This document shows positions 32,732 to 40,677 of a DNA stretch of 63,658 nucleotides, in pieces; the stretch's first letter is position 1; every line of letters starts with the position of its first letter. This stretch comes from Intrasporangium chromatireducens Q5-1 (GTDB taxonomy: Bacteria; Actinomycetota; Actinomycetes; Actinomycetales; Dermatophilaceae). The stretch covers positions 1-63,658 of the forward strand of contig NZ_AWQS01000004.1 in NCBI RefSeq assembly GCF_000576575.1, given 5' to 3'. Position numbers and translations under genes: made by a program. Under the pieces are notes generated by a model that ran no database searches, was not told the origin of the DNA, and saw only the letters and a list, made by a program, of their open reading frames with translations.

Positions 32732-33969
32732 TCGACCTGCGGCCGCACATACCGCCCGGCGCCGGGATCTGGTGGAGCCAGACGAGCGCAGAGCCGACCC
32801 CGCTCGTGCACGCGCTGCTCGACCAGGCCGCCGACCTCGGGGCGCTGCGGGTCTTCGTGGGCCTGACGTGGGACCGCCGGCTCACCCGCGAGCTGCCTCC
32901 CGAGGTGACCGTGGTGTCCTACGGCGGGCTCGGCGAGCTGCGGGCCTTGAGCAAGCAGGGGCGCCTCGAGGTCGTGCCGTGCCACTACGCGGCGCTGCCG
33001 CGCCTCTTCGCGGAGGGCCGGCTGCCCGCCGACGTCGGTCTCGTGCAAGTGTCGCCCCCCGACACCGACGGGATGTGCTCGCTCGGGGTCGGTGTGGACT
33101 ACGTCGCCGACGCGGTCGCCCACACGCCCGTCCTCATCGCGGAGGTCAACCGCCGTATGCCGCCCACGCGGGGCTCCGCACGCATCCCGCTGTCCCGCTT
33201 CGCCGCCGTCGTCGAGACGGACCGGCCGTTGCGCGAGGCGCCCGACCGGCCTGTCGGGCCGGTGGAGCTGGCCATCGCCGGTCACGTGGCCGCACTGGTG
33301 GAGGACGGGGACACAATCCAGGTCGGCGTGGGGTCGCTGCCGTCGGCGGTGCTCGACGCGCTCGGCGGGCACCGGGACCTCGGCCTGCACTCGGGGATGG
33401 TGTCGGATGCGGTGGTGCGGCTCGTCGACAGCGGCACGCTGACCGGCGCCCGCAAGGAGATCGACCCCGGAGTGCTCGTCACCGGGGCTGCGCTCGGCAC
33501 GGCCGTGGGCCTCTACGACCGCATCGAGGGCCTGCCGATCGAGTTCCGTCCCGCCAGCTACACGCACAGTCCCGCGGTGCTGTCGCAGCTGTCCACGCTC
33601 GTGTCGGTCAACTCGGCCATCGAGGTCGACCTCACCGGCCAGGTCGGCGCGGAGGTCGCGGGGCGCACCTATGTTGGGGCCGTCGGCGGGCAGGTCGACT
33701 TCTCGCGGGCGGCGGCCCTGACCGGGGCCCGCTCGATCATCGCGCTGCCCTCGACCAACCGTGAGGTGTCGTCGATCAAGCCGGCTCTCGACTTCGGCGC
33801 GGTCACGACCGCCCGGGCCGATGTCGACTTCGTCGTCACCGAGCACGGGGTGGCCGAGCTGCGTGGCGCCTCGCTGCACCAGCGGGCCCTGCGGTTGGCC
33901 GCGGTGGCGGCCCCCGAGCATCGGGACGAGCTGCAAGAGGCTTGTCGGACCATGGAACTCGCGTCATGA
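32728..33969 (+). CDS. Acetyl-CoA hydrolase/4-hydroxybutyrate CoA-transferase family protein with substituted catalytic Glu
   Basis: A 413-residue class I CoA-transferase-like protein of the Cat1/AbfT layout. QVGVGSLPSAVL (199-209) is the CoA-binding GxGxxP segment; the following LGLHSGMVSDAV should hold the Glu that forms the glutamyl-CoA intermediate (HTEMFSDG in AbfT), but residue 223 is Gly. The C-terminal VVTEHGVAELRG motif is intact. It may hydrolyse a thioester, use another residue, or represent a distinct subfamily. The ATG at 32728 overlaps the thiolase stop. Its place between thiolase and lyase suggests handling of a ring-cleavage CoA ester. Confidence 0.75.
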   Translation: MIDLRPHIPPGAGIWWSQTSAEPTPLVHALLDQAADLGALRVFVGLTWDRRLTRELPPEVTVVSYGGLGELRALSKQGRLEVVPCHYAALPRLFAEGRLPADVGLVQVSPPDTDGMCSLGVGVDYVADAVAHTPVLIAEVNRRMPPTRGSARIPLSRFAAVVETDRPLREAPDRPVGPVELAIAGHVAALVEDGDTIQVGVGSLPSAVLDALGGHRDLGLHSGMVSDAVVRLVDSGTLTGARKEIDPGVLVTGAALGTAVGLYDRIEGLPIEFRPASYTHSPAVLSQLSTLVSVNSAIEVDLTGQVGAEVAGRTYVGAVGGQVDFSRAAALTGARSIIALPSTNREVSSIKPALDFGAVTTARADVDFVVTEHGVAELRGASLHQRALRLAAVAAPEHRDELQEACRTMELAS

Positions 33970-33995
33970 CGACGCCCAACGAGAGGGGAGGCGCC

Positions 33996-34919
33996 ATGAC
34001 GCGCCCCACGTCAGTACAGATCCGGGAGGTCGGCCCGCGGGACGGCTTCCAGAACGAGCCCGAGAGCATCCCGACCGATGACAAGGTCCGCCTCATCAAC
34101 TCGCTCGGCCGGGCCGGCTTCAAGCGGATCGAGGTCGCCAGCTTCGTGCGGCCCGACGTGATCCCGCAGCTCGCCGACGGCGTCGAGGTGCTGAACCGCA
34201 TCGACGTGCCCGCCGACGTCAGGCTCATGGTGCTCGTGCCCAACAGCCGGGGTCTGGACAACGCCCTCAAGCAGCGCGACAAGTTCCACGAGGTCGCGAT
34301 CTTCGTCAGCGCGTCGGAGACCCACAACAAGAAGAACGTCAACCGCACGGTCGCCGAGAGCATGGCCGACAACGACGTCATCGCCAGGCGGATCGTCGCG
34401 GAGGGGCTCGACTGCGCGGCCGTCATCGCCACGTCGTTCGGCTGCCCCTACGAAGGCAAGGTCGAGATGACCCGCGTGCTCGACCTGGCCGAGCGCTTCG
34501 CCGAGGCCGGGGCCACCGAGCTCGGCTTCGGTGACACCACCGGCATGTGCAACCCGGCCTACGCCGGTGACTTCTTCCGAGCGGCGATCGAGCGGCTGCC
34601 GGGCGTGGAGATCACCGCGCACTTCCACAACACGCGCGGCCAGGGCCTCGCCAACGCCTATGCCGCGCTCGAGGCCGGGTGCGCCAGCTTCGAGTCGAGC
34701 TTCGGGGAGCTCGGCGGCTGCCCCGTGCCGGCCGGCTCCACCGGCAACATCGCCACCGAGGACCTCGTCAGCATGTTCCACGAGATGGGCGTGCAGACCG
34801 GCCTCGACCTCGAGGGCGTCATCGCGTCGGCGCGCGAGGCCCAGGCCGTCCTCGGGCGCAAGCTGACCAGCCACTCCATCATCGCCGGCGCCATCAACTG
34901 GGCGCCCAGCGCCTCCTGA
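33996..34919 (+). CDS. HMG-CoA lyase-like (retro-aldol/Claisen) enzyme
   Basis: A 307-residue TIM-barrel lyase of the HMGL family. REVGPRDGFQNE (metal and catalytic Arg/Asp) opens the barrel, GFGDTTGM and TAHFHNTRGQG give the metal-binding His residues, and FGELGGCPVPAGSTGN carries the catalytic Cys loop. HMGL splits a 3-hydroxy-3-methyl acyl-CoA into acetoacetate or an analogue plus acetyl-CoA. In a ring-cleavage operon this points to a substrate with a tertiary, methyl-branched carbon. ATG 33996 follows GGGGAGG; ATG 33966 overlaps the preceding gene. Confidence 0.85.
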   Translation: MTRPTSVQIREVGPRDGFQNEPESIPTDDKVRLINSLGRAGFKRIEVASFVRPDVIPQLADGVEVLNRIDVPADVRLMVLVPNSRGLDNALKQRDKFHEVAIFVSASETHNKKNVNRTVAESMADNDVIARRIVAEGLDCAAVIATSFGCPYEGKVEMTRVLDLAERFAEAGATELGFGDTTGMCNPAYAGDFFRAAIERLPGVEITAHFHNTRGQGLANAYAALEAGCASFESSFGELGGCPVPAGSTGNIATEDLVSMFHEMGVQTGLDLEGVIASAREAQAVLGRKLTSHSIIAGAINWAPSAS

Positions 34920-34952
34920 CGTCCACCGACACCCGAGCAGAGAGAAGACACC

Positions 34953-35711
34953 ATGAGCAACCGAGTAGCACTCGTCACCGGCGGTGCCCAGGGAATCGGC
35001 AAGGGAATCTCCATGGCGCTCGGCGCCGCCGGGTTCCGCGTCGCCGTCGCCGACCTCAACACCGAGGCCGCCGACAAGACCGTCGCCGAGATCGTCGGCA
35101 ATGGCGGCCAGGCCATCGCCGTCGGGATCGACATCACCGACACCGCCTCGGTGCAGTCCGCCGTCACCGCCGTCACCGAGCAGCTCGGCCCGGTCGAGGT
35201 CGTCGTCAACAACGCCGGATGGGACGACTTCATGACGTTCCTGCAGACCGACGAGGACTTCTGGGACAAGATCCTCGACATCAACTTCAAGGGGGCCCTC
35301 CGGGTGAGCCAGGCCGTCGTGCCCGGCATGGTCGAGCGCGGCTGGGGCCGTGTCATCAACATCGGCTCCGACGCCGGCCGTGTCGGCTCGTCCCTCGAGG
35401 CCGTCTACTCCGGCGCCAAGGGCGGGATCATCGCCTTCAGCAAGACCCTGGCCCGCGAGGTCGCGAGGAAGGGCGTCACCGTCAACACGGTCTGCCCCGG
35501 CCCGACGGACACCCCAGCGCTGCGCAAGTTCGCCGACGCCTCCGGTGGCGACGCCGACAAGGTGCTCGCCGGGATGGTCGGGGCCGTGCCCATGAAGCGG
35601 CTCGGGCGGCCGAGCGACGTCGGTGCGGCCGTGGCCTTCTTCGCCTCAGACGCCACCGAGTTCATCACGGGCCAGACGCTGTCGGTCAGCGGCGGCCTGA
35701 CGATGGCCTGA
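34953..35711 (+). CDS. badH: BadH-like 2-hydroxycyclohexanecarboxyl-CoA dehydrogenase
   Basis: A 252-residue SDR. From memory, it matches Rhodopseudomonas BadH in diagnostic stretches: GPVEVVVNNAGWD, MVERGWGRVINIGSDAGRVG, SSLEAVYSGAKGGIIAFSKT, VCPGPTDTPAL and ITGQTLSVSGGLTM. Ser139, Tyr152 and Lys156 form the active site. BadH oxidises 2-hydroxycyclohexanecarboxyl-CoA to the 2-keto ester, the step before ring opening. The next genes are BadI- and BadK-like, as in the benzoate/cyclohexanecarboxylate pathway. The assignment is the firmest in the window for a ring acid, though a substituted ring remains possible. Confidence 0.8.
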   Translation: MSNRVALVTGGAQGIGKGISMALGAAGFRVAVADLNTEAADKTVAEIVGNGGQAIAVGIDITDTASVQSAVTAVTEQLGPVEVVVNNAGWDDFMTFLQTDEDFWDKILDINFKGALRVSQAVVPGMVERGWGRVINIGSDAGRVGSSLEAVYSGAKGGIIAFSKTLAREVARKGVTVNTVCPGPTDTPALRKFADASGGDADKVLAGMVGAVPMKRLGRPSDVGAAVAFFASDATEFITGQTLSVSGGLTMA

Positions 35712-35723
35712 CCGGGACAGCCC

Positions 35724-36581
35724 GTGACGACACCTGAACCGGTCCCCGCCGCGGTCACGTGGACCGCTCACGGCGACTACGAGGACATCCGCTACGAGCA
35801 CTCCGGCGACGGGATCGCCAAGATCACGATCTGCCGCCCGGAGGTCCGCAACGCGTTCCGCCCGCAGACCCTGATGGAGGTCTCGGACGCCCTCGTCGAC
35901 GCTCGCGAGGACGGCTCGGTCGGCGTCATCGTCCTCACCGGGGAGGGGCCCGACGCCTTCTGCTCCGGCGGGGACCAGAACGTCCGAGGTGACACCGGCT
36001 ACCTGACCGACCCAGGTCGACAGGGCAGCGTAGGCCGCTTCCACGTCACCGACCTGCAGGTGCAGATCCGGCGTCTGCCGAAGCCGGTGGTGGCCATGGT
36101 CGCCGGCTACGCCATCGGGGGCGGACACATCCTGCACCTCGTCTGCGACCTGACGATCGCCGCCGACAACGCCCGGTTCGGCCAGGTCGGCCCCAGGGTC
36201 GGATCCTTCGACGGCGGCTTCGGTGCCGGGCTCCTGGCCGACCTCGTGGGGCCCAAGAAGGCCAAGGAGATCTGGTTCCTGTGCCGGCAGTACACCGCCG
36301 ACGAGGCCCGGCAGATGGGTCTCGTCAACACGGTCGTGCCGCTCGCGGACCTCGAGGCCGAGACCGTTGCCTGGTGTCGCGAGATGCTCGCAATGTCGCC
36401 CTTCGCCCTGCGCCTGATGAAGGCGAGCTTCAACGCGGCCGAGGACGGGATCTCCGGCATCCAGCAGCTGGCGCACGACGCGAACCTCCTCTTCTACGCC
36501 ACGGACGAGGCGAAGGAAGGGCGCGAGGCCTACAAGCAGAAGCGGCGCCCCGAGTTCGAGAAGTTCCCCCGGCGGCCATGA
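35724..36581 (+). CDS. badI: BadI/MenB-family ring hydrolase (2-ketocyclohexanecarboxyl-CoA hydrolase candidate)
   Basis: A 285-residue crotonase-fold protein. [51 protein letters not shown] and [20 protein letters not shown] are close to E. coli MenB; Gly156 marks the bicarbonate-dependent type I MenB class, while mycobacterial MenB has Asp there. BadI is a homologue that runs the reverse chemistry, hydrolysing a beta-keto ring thioester to a pimeloyl-CoA-type product. Direct linkage to BadH and BadK homologues and to no menaquinone gene argues for ring opening. MenB cannot be excluded from sequence alone. GTG 35724 lies 12 bases after the BadH stop. Confidence 0.75.
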   Translation: MTTPEPVPAAVTWTAHGDYEDIRYEHSGDGIAKITICRPEVRNAFRPQTLMEVSDALVDAREDGSVGVIVLTGEGPDAFCSGGDQNVRGDTGYLTDPGRQGSVGRFHVTDLQVQIRRLPKPVVAMVAGYAIGGGHILHLVCDLTIAADNARFGQVGPRVGSFDGGFGAGLLADLVGPKKAKEIWFLCRQYTADEARQMGLVNTVVPLADLEAETVAWCREMLAMSPFALRLMKASFNAAEDGISGIQQLAHDANLLFYATDEAKEGREAYKQKRRPEFEKFPRRP

Positions 36582-36616
36582 AAAGCGCAACCGCCCCGAT
36601 CACAGAGGACCGACCC

Positions 36617-37402
36617 ATGACCGACACCCCAGAACCCGCGGTAGCCTGGCACGTCGCCACCCCCGGCGTGCTCGTCGTGACGCTCCAGCGCCCTCGGGCC
36701 AACGCCCTCGGTCTGCCGATCATCGAGGGCCTGACCGAGGCGCTCGACTCCGCTTCGGCACGCGGCGACATCAAGGTCGTCATCGTGAGTTCGAGCCTGC
36801 CCGGGTTCTTCGCCGCGGGAGCCGACATCAAGCACATGGCCACCGTCGACGCGACGTCGTTCACGGCATACGGGGATGCCCTGCGGGGGGTGCTCGACCG
36901 GCTCGCCGGGGACACCTGGATCGCGATCGCCGCCATCGACGGCCTCGCCCTCGGCGGCGGCCTGGAGCTCGCGATGGCCTGCCACCTGCGGGTGGCGGGC
37001 AACGGTGCACGGCTGGGTCTGCCCGAGGTCAGCCTCGGCCTCATCCCCGGTGCCGGTGGCACCCAGCGGCTCCCGCGCCTGGTCGGGCGCGGGCGAGCGC
37101 TCGGCATGATGCTCACGGCACGTCAGGTCCCCGCAGACGAGGCGCTGACGATGGGACTCGTCGACCGTCTCGTCCCAGAAGGGACCGCGCTCGAGGCGGC
37201 GCTCCAGCTCGCTGACACACTCCTCGAGATGTCGCTGCCCGCCCAGTCCGCCGTCATCCGCTGTGTGGATGCGGCCTTCGACACCAGCCTCGAGGACGGC
37301 TTCCGCTTCGAGGTCGCCCAGGAACAGCGGCTCTTCGAGGAGGGCGAGGCGAAGGAGGGCATCACCGCCTTCCTCGAGAAGCGCCCGCCGAAGTTCTCGT
37401 AG
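36617..37402 (+). CDS. BadK-like enoyl-CoA hydratase (cyclohex-1-ene-1-carboxyl-CoA hydratase candidate)
   Basis: A 261-residue crotonase. Motifs FFAAGADIKHM and GLALGGGLELAMACHLRVA build the oxyanion hole; LPEVSLGLIPGAGGTQRLPR carries both catalytic Glu residues; the end EGITAFLEKRPPKF resembles BadK. It would add water to the ring enoyl-CoA, giving the BadH substrate. ATG 36617 follows GAGGA with eight-base spacing. The stop overlaps the GTG of the transporter gene, so the transporter belongs to the same transcript. Confidence 0.8.
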   Translation: MTDTPEPAVAWHVATPGVLVVTLQRPRANALGLPIIEGLTEALDSASARGDIKVVIVSSSLPGFFAAGADIKHMATVDATSFTAYGDALRGVLDRLAGDTWIAIAAIDGLALGGGLELAMACHLRVAGNGARLGLPEVSLGLIPGAGGTQRLPRLVGRGRALGMMLTARQVPADEALTMGLVDRLVPEGTALEAALQLADTLLEMSLPAQSAVIRCVDAAFDTSLEDGFRFEVAQEQRLFEEGEAKEGITAFLEKRPPKFS

Positions 37403-38367
37403 TGGCCGGGGGACGGGCGAGCAAAAGGCAGGTCTGGTTCGCGCTCGGCCTCGTCTACCTCATCTGGGGATCGACCTACCTCGGCATCCGACTCGTCGTC
37501 GACGAGGCGCCGCCCCTCGTGTCGATGGGACTGCGGTTCGTCCTGGCGGCAGCGATCATGGGCCTGTTCCTCGCGGTACGCGGTGGCGTGCGGCAGTTCC
37601 GCCTGACACGCGGGGAGGCCCTGGGCGTCGCGTTCCTCGGGTTGCTCCTGCTCGCCGTCGGCAACGGCATGACCGCGCTGGGCCAGCTGCAAGGCGTTCC
37701 GTCGGGGGTCACGGCGCTGCTCATCGCCATCGTGCCGGTCTGGGTGGCGGTCTATCGCACCATCGCCGGAGACCGTCCGTCTGCACTGAGCACGCTCGGG
37801 ATCGTCATGGGGCTGGTCGGGCTCGCGATCCTCGTTCTGCGCAACCGCGGTGGGGGAGTGCTGCCACTCCTGGGCGTCGTGGTCATCCTCATCTCCAGCG
37901 TCTCCTGGTCCTTCGGCTCATGGATTCAGCCTCGAATCTGGTTGCCCCGCAACGTATTCGTGAGCTCGGCCTACCAGATGCTCACTGCCGGCACCGTCCT
38001 CGGCCTGGCCGGCGTGCTCTCGGGGGAAGACCTGCATGCAAACCTCGGCCCCCAGGCCTGGGGCGCCCTTGCGTATCTCGTCGTCGTGGGGTCCGTCATC
38101 GGATTCACGGCCTATGCGTGGCTCCTCGACCACGCCCCGATCTCGCTCGTTGCGACGCACACGTATGTCAACCCGGTCGTGGCCGTCTTCCTCGGATGGC
38201 TGGTGCGGAGCGAGCCGGTGACCAGCCCGGTGCTGATCGGCGGTGGCGTCGTCGTCGCGTCGGTCATCCTCATCGTCTCGGGCGAACGGCACGGCGCCAG
38301 GCAGTCCTTGGCCGTCAGCCGGGTTCGCGAACGCGTCCCCACCGCGCCTCCACCCATCGGGGGATGA
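37402..38367 (+). CDS. EamA/DMT-family membrane transporter
   Basis: A 321-residue integral membrane protein of the drug/metabolite transporter family, with about ten hydrophobic segments in two EamA repeats; LVYLIWGSTYLGIRLVV is the typical first helix and VATHTYVNPVVAVFLGWLV the typical ninth. RhaT/YdcZ-like members export or import small metabolites. Its GTG overlaps the stop of the BadK-like gene (TAGTG), placing it last in the ring-cleavage operon. It might export excess acids or import the substrate; direction is not predictable. Confidence 0.8.
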   Translation: MAGGRASKRQVWFALGLVYLIWGSTYLGIRLVVDEAPPLVSMGLRFVLAAAIMGLFLAVRGGVRQFRLTRGEALGVAFLGLLLLAVGNGMTALGQLQGVPSGVTALLIAIVPVWVAVYRTIAGDRPSALSTLGIVMGLVGLAILVLRNRGGGVLPLLGVVVILISSVSWSFGSWIQPRIWLPRNVFVSSAYQMLTAGTVLGLAGVLSGEDLHANLGPQAWGALAYLVVVGSVIGFTAYAWLLDHAPISLVATHTYVNPVVAVFLGWLVRSEPVTSPVLIGGGVVVASVILIVSGERHGARQSLAVSRVRERVPTAPPPIGG

Positions 38368-38401
38368 GAGATCACCCTTTCGGGGGATGCCGAAGGTCGA
38401 A

Positions 38402-38416
38402 TAATCAGACCATAGT
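38402..38416 (+). promoter_or_regulatory. Weak GntR-type box before the Liv operon
   Basis: TAATCAGACCA (38402-38412) keeps the right half of the motif and overlaps CATAGT, a possible -10. The left half is poor, so the site is doubtful, but it stands in the only promoter region of the transporter operon. Confidence 0.35.
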
Positions 38417-38489
38417 GGGATGGCGCAATACACATCGATGTGACGCGCTCGAACCGGGGCCCAGGTGGCTCCACGATCCCCTGGGAGTT

Positions 38490-39743
38490 ATGAACGTGAC
38501 GAAGAAGCTCTTCCCCGCGCTCTCGGTCCTGGTCCTCGGAGGCCTGGTCGCTGCCTGTGGCACGCCGGGCGGTGCGGCAACCTCTGGCGGTGCGGGTGGC
38601 GCCGACGCGGCAGGCAGCACCATCAAGGTCGCCCTGATCCCTCCGTCGAGCGGCGCGCTGGCGCAGTTCGGCTCCGACGCTGCAGACGCGTGGCAGTTCG
38701 CCGCGGACGAGGCGAACGCCGCCGGTGGCGTGGCCGGGCACAAGATCGAGCTCATCAAGATGGACACCGACGCCACGGCGGCGACCACCCTGCGAGCGGC
38801 TCGGGAGGCTGTCACCCAGAAGGGCGCCAAGTTCATCGGGGCCGTCATGACCTCGACCGAGCACGGCGCCCTCGACGCCCAGTTGGCCGGGCTTGGCGCC
38901 CTCGAGTTCAACGGCCTTGGCAAGGACGACGCGCTGACCGGCAAGGACTGCAAGGCCAACGCATTCCGCGTCGTGCAGAGCACCTCGATGGACATGAACG
39001 CAGTGGCCGAGGCCCTGGCGAAGCTACCGGGCAAGAAGTGGGCCATCCAGGCCGTCGACTACTCGACGGGGCACACCTCGGCCAAGGTCTTCAAGGAGGC
39101 CGCCGCCAAGGCCGGCAAGCAGGTCGTCCTCGAGCAGTACGCCCCGCTCAACACCACAGAGTTCGGCAGCTACATCACCAAGCTCCAGCAGAGCGACGCC
39201 GACGCGCTCTTCGCCGTCGAGTACGGCGCCGACGGCGTCGCCTTCGTCAACCAGGCCGCGCAGTTCAAGCTGAACGAGAAGTTCAACACGATCCTCGGCT
39301 TCAACATGGTCTCCGAGCCGCTGTTCAAGGCTCTCGGCGACAAGGTCGTCGGCTATTACAACAACCTCGGCTACGACGTCAGCTCCGACAACCCGCTCAA
39401 CCAGAAGTTCGTCACGGACTGGGCCGCGAAGCACGGCGGCTCGAAGCCGTACTACGTCGTCGCCGACAACTACCTGGCCGCGCAGACGCTCTTCGAGGGC
39501 ATCAAGAAGGCCAACAGCGGCGACCCGATCAAGGTCCGCGACGCGCTGAACGGCCTCAGCTTCGACAGCATCGTCGGCAAGGTGACCATGCGTGGCGCCG
39601 ACCACCAGCTGATTCGCTCCTCGTACCTCGGTCAAGTGGTCAAGGATCCCAACGGGATCGGGGGGCTGGGCTGGAAGATCGTCCACGAGGCCGACGGCTC
39701 CGTCACCGCCCCCGCGCCGGACCCGGCCTGCAAGCTGTCCTGA
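38490..39743 (+). CDS. livK: Branched-chain-amino-acid-type ABC transporter, substrate-binding lipoprotein
   Basis: A 417-residue periplasmic-binding-type lipoprotein. A signal peptide ends in the lipobox LVAAC (Cys23), then a Gly/Ala-rich linker, then the LivK fold with IKVALIPPSSGALAQFG and AADAWQFAADEANAAGGVAG. HAAT-family binding proteins next to CoA-ligase genes commonly carry aromatic or alicyclic acids rather than amino acids. ATG 38490 follows TGGGAG. It starts a five-gene importer operon. Confidence 0.9.
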   Translation: MNVTKKLFPALSVLVLGGLVAACGTPGGAATSGGAGGADAAGSTIKVALIPPSSGALAQFGSDAADAWQFAADEANAAGGVAGHKIELIKMDTDATAATTLRAAREAVTQKGAKFIGAVMTSTEHGALDAQLAGLGALEFNGLGKDDALTGKDCKANAFRVVQSTSMDMNAVAEALAKLPGKKWAIQAVDYSTGHTSAKVFKEAAAKAGKQVVLEQYAPLNTTEFGSYITKLQQSDADALFAVEYGADGVAFVNQAAQFKLNEKFNTILGFNMVSEPLFKALGDKVVGYYNNLGYDVSSDNPLNQKFVTDWAAKHGGSKPYYVVADNYLAAQTLFEGIKKANSGDPIKVRDALNGLSFDSIVGKVTMRGADHQLIRSSYLGQVVKDPNGIGGLGWKIVHEADGSVTAPAPDPACKLS

Positions 39744-39749
39744 CCCGCG

Positions 39750-39791
39750 GTGGTCGGCCCCCCGGCGCCGCGTCGGCGGGGGCCGGCCACC
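39750..39791 (+). terminator. GC-rich hairpin between livK and livH (attenuator/processing stem)
   Basis: An imperfect inverted repeat (GGTCGGCCCCCC at 39752-39763 against 39777-39791). It may lower expression of the membrane genes relative to the abundant binding protein. Confidence 0.5.
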
Positions 39792-39824
39792 TCACCTTCG
39801 GCACCACTCTCGGACAGGCTCGCC

Positions 39825-40676
39825 ATGAACTTTGCTCAAGTGCTCAACGGCATAGCGCTCGGATCGCTCCTGATGATCCTCAGCTCCGGGCTGGCCATGA
39901 TCTACGGCCTGCGCGGCGTCACGAACTTCGCCCACGGAGCGCTCTACATGGCCGGTGCGTACGTTGCCTACAGCGTCAGCACCCACATCAACTTCTGGGC
40001 TGCGCTCATCGCGGCGCCGGTCGTCCTGGCCGTCCTCGGGGCGGTCCTCGAACTCGTCTTCTTCCGGCGGATGCAGCACCGCAACCACATCGAGGTCGGT
40101 CTCGTGACCTTCGGGGCCGCCATGGTCATCGAGCGCGTCATCGTGCTCATCTGGGGAGAGCGCACCCTGTCCGTCGACGCTCCATCCGGTCTGGGCGGGA
40201 CCACGTCGATCCTCGGGACTGACTACCCGACCTACCGGCTGCTCATCATCGGGATCGCCCTGGCCCTCGCCATCGGACTCGTCCAGTGGATCCGGCGAAG
40301 CGACGTCGGCCTGCACATCCGTGCCGCGAGCCACGACGTCGAGACCTCGGGCATCCTCGGCATCAACGTCGACAGGGTGAGCCTCATCGTCGTCTGCCTC
40401 GGCGCAGCGCTCGCCGGGCTCTCCGGCGCGCTTGCGGCACCATACGTCAGCGTCTACCCCGCCATGGGGATCAGCATCCTCATCACTGTCCTCATCGTCG
40501 TCGTCATCGGCGGGGCGGGCAGCATCGGCGGGGCCATGGTCGCGGGAATGGCGCTCGGCATCATCCAGACGCTTGGCTCGGTGTGGATCCCCAGCCTGTC
40601 GGTGCTGGTCCCCTACGTCGCGCTCGTCGTCGTCCTCCTATGGCGCCCAACCGGGCTCGCCGGAAAGCGGGTCTGA
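39825..40676 (+). CDS. livH: Liv-type ABC transporter permease LivH
   Basis: A 283-residue permease with about eight membrane segments. Opening helix NGIALGSLLMILSSGLAMIY and the GLRGVTNFAHGALYM motif are diagnostic of LivH; IGGAGSIGGAMVAGMALG lies in the conserved cytoplasmic loop region that contacts the ATPases. It pairs with LivM to form the channel. ATG 39825 is 81 bases after livK, beyond a hairpin. Confidence 0.9.
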   Translation: MNFAQVLNGIALGSLLMILSSGLAMIYGLRGVTNFAHGALYMAGAYVAYSVSTHINFWAALIAAPVVLAVLGAVLELVFFRRMQHRNHIEVGLVTFGAAMVIERVIVLIWGERTLSVDAPSGLGGTTSILGTDYPTYRLLIIGIALALAIGLVQWIRRSDVGLHIRAASHDVETSGILGINVDRVSLIVVCLGAALAGLSGALAAPYVSVYPAMGISILITVLIVVVIGGAGSIGGAMVAGMALGIIQTLGSVWIPSLSVLVPYVALVVVLLWRPTGLAGKRV

Positions 40677-40677
40677 C

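Noticed and set aside
37263-38489. In-frame upstream extension of the livK frame across the BadK-like 3' end and the EamA gene
   Set aside because: The signal peptide and lipobox fix the start at 38490; the upstream part is antisense-like basic sequence overlapping the transporter gene.
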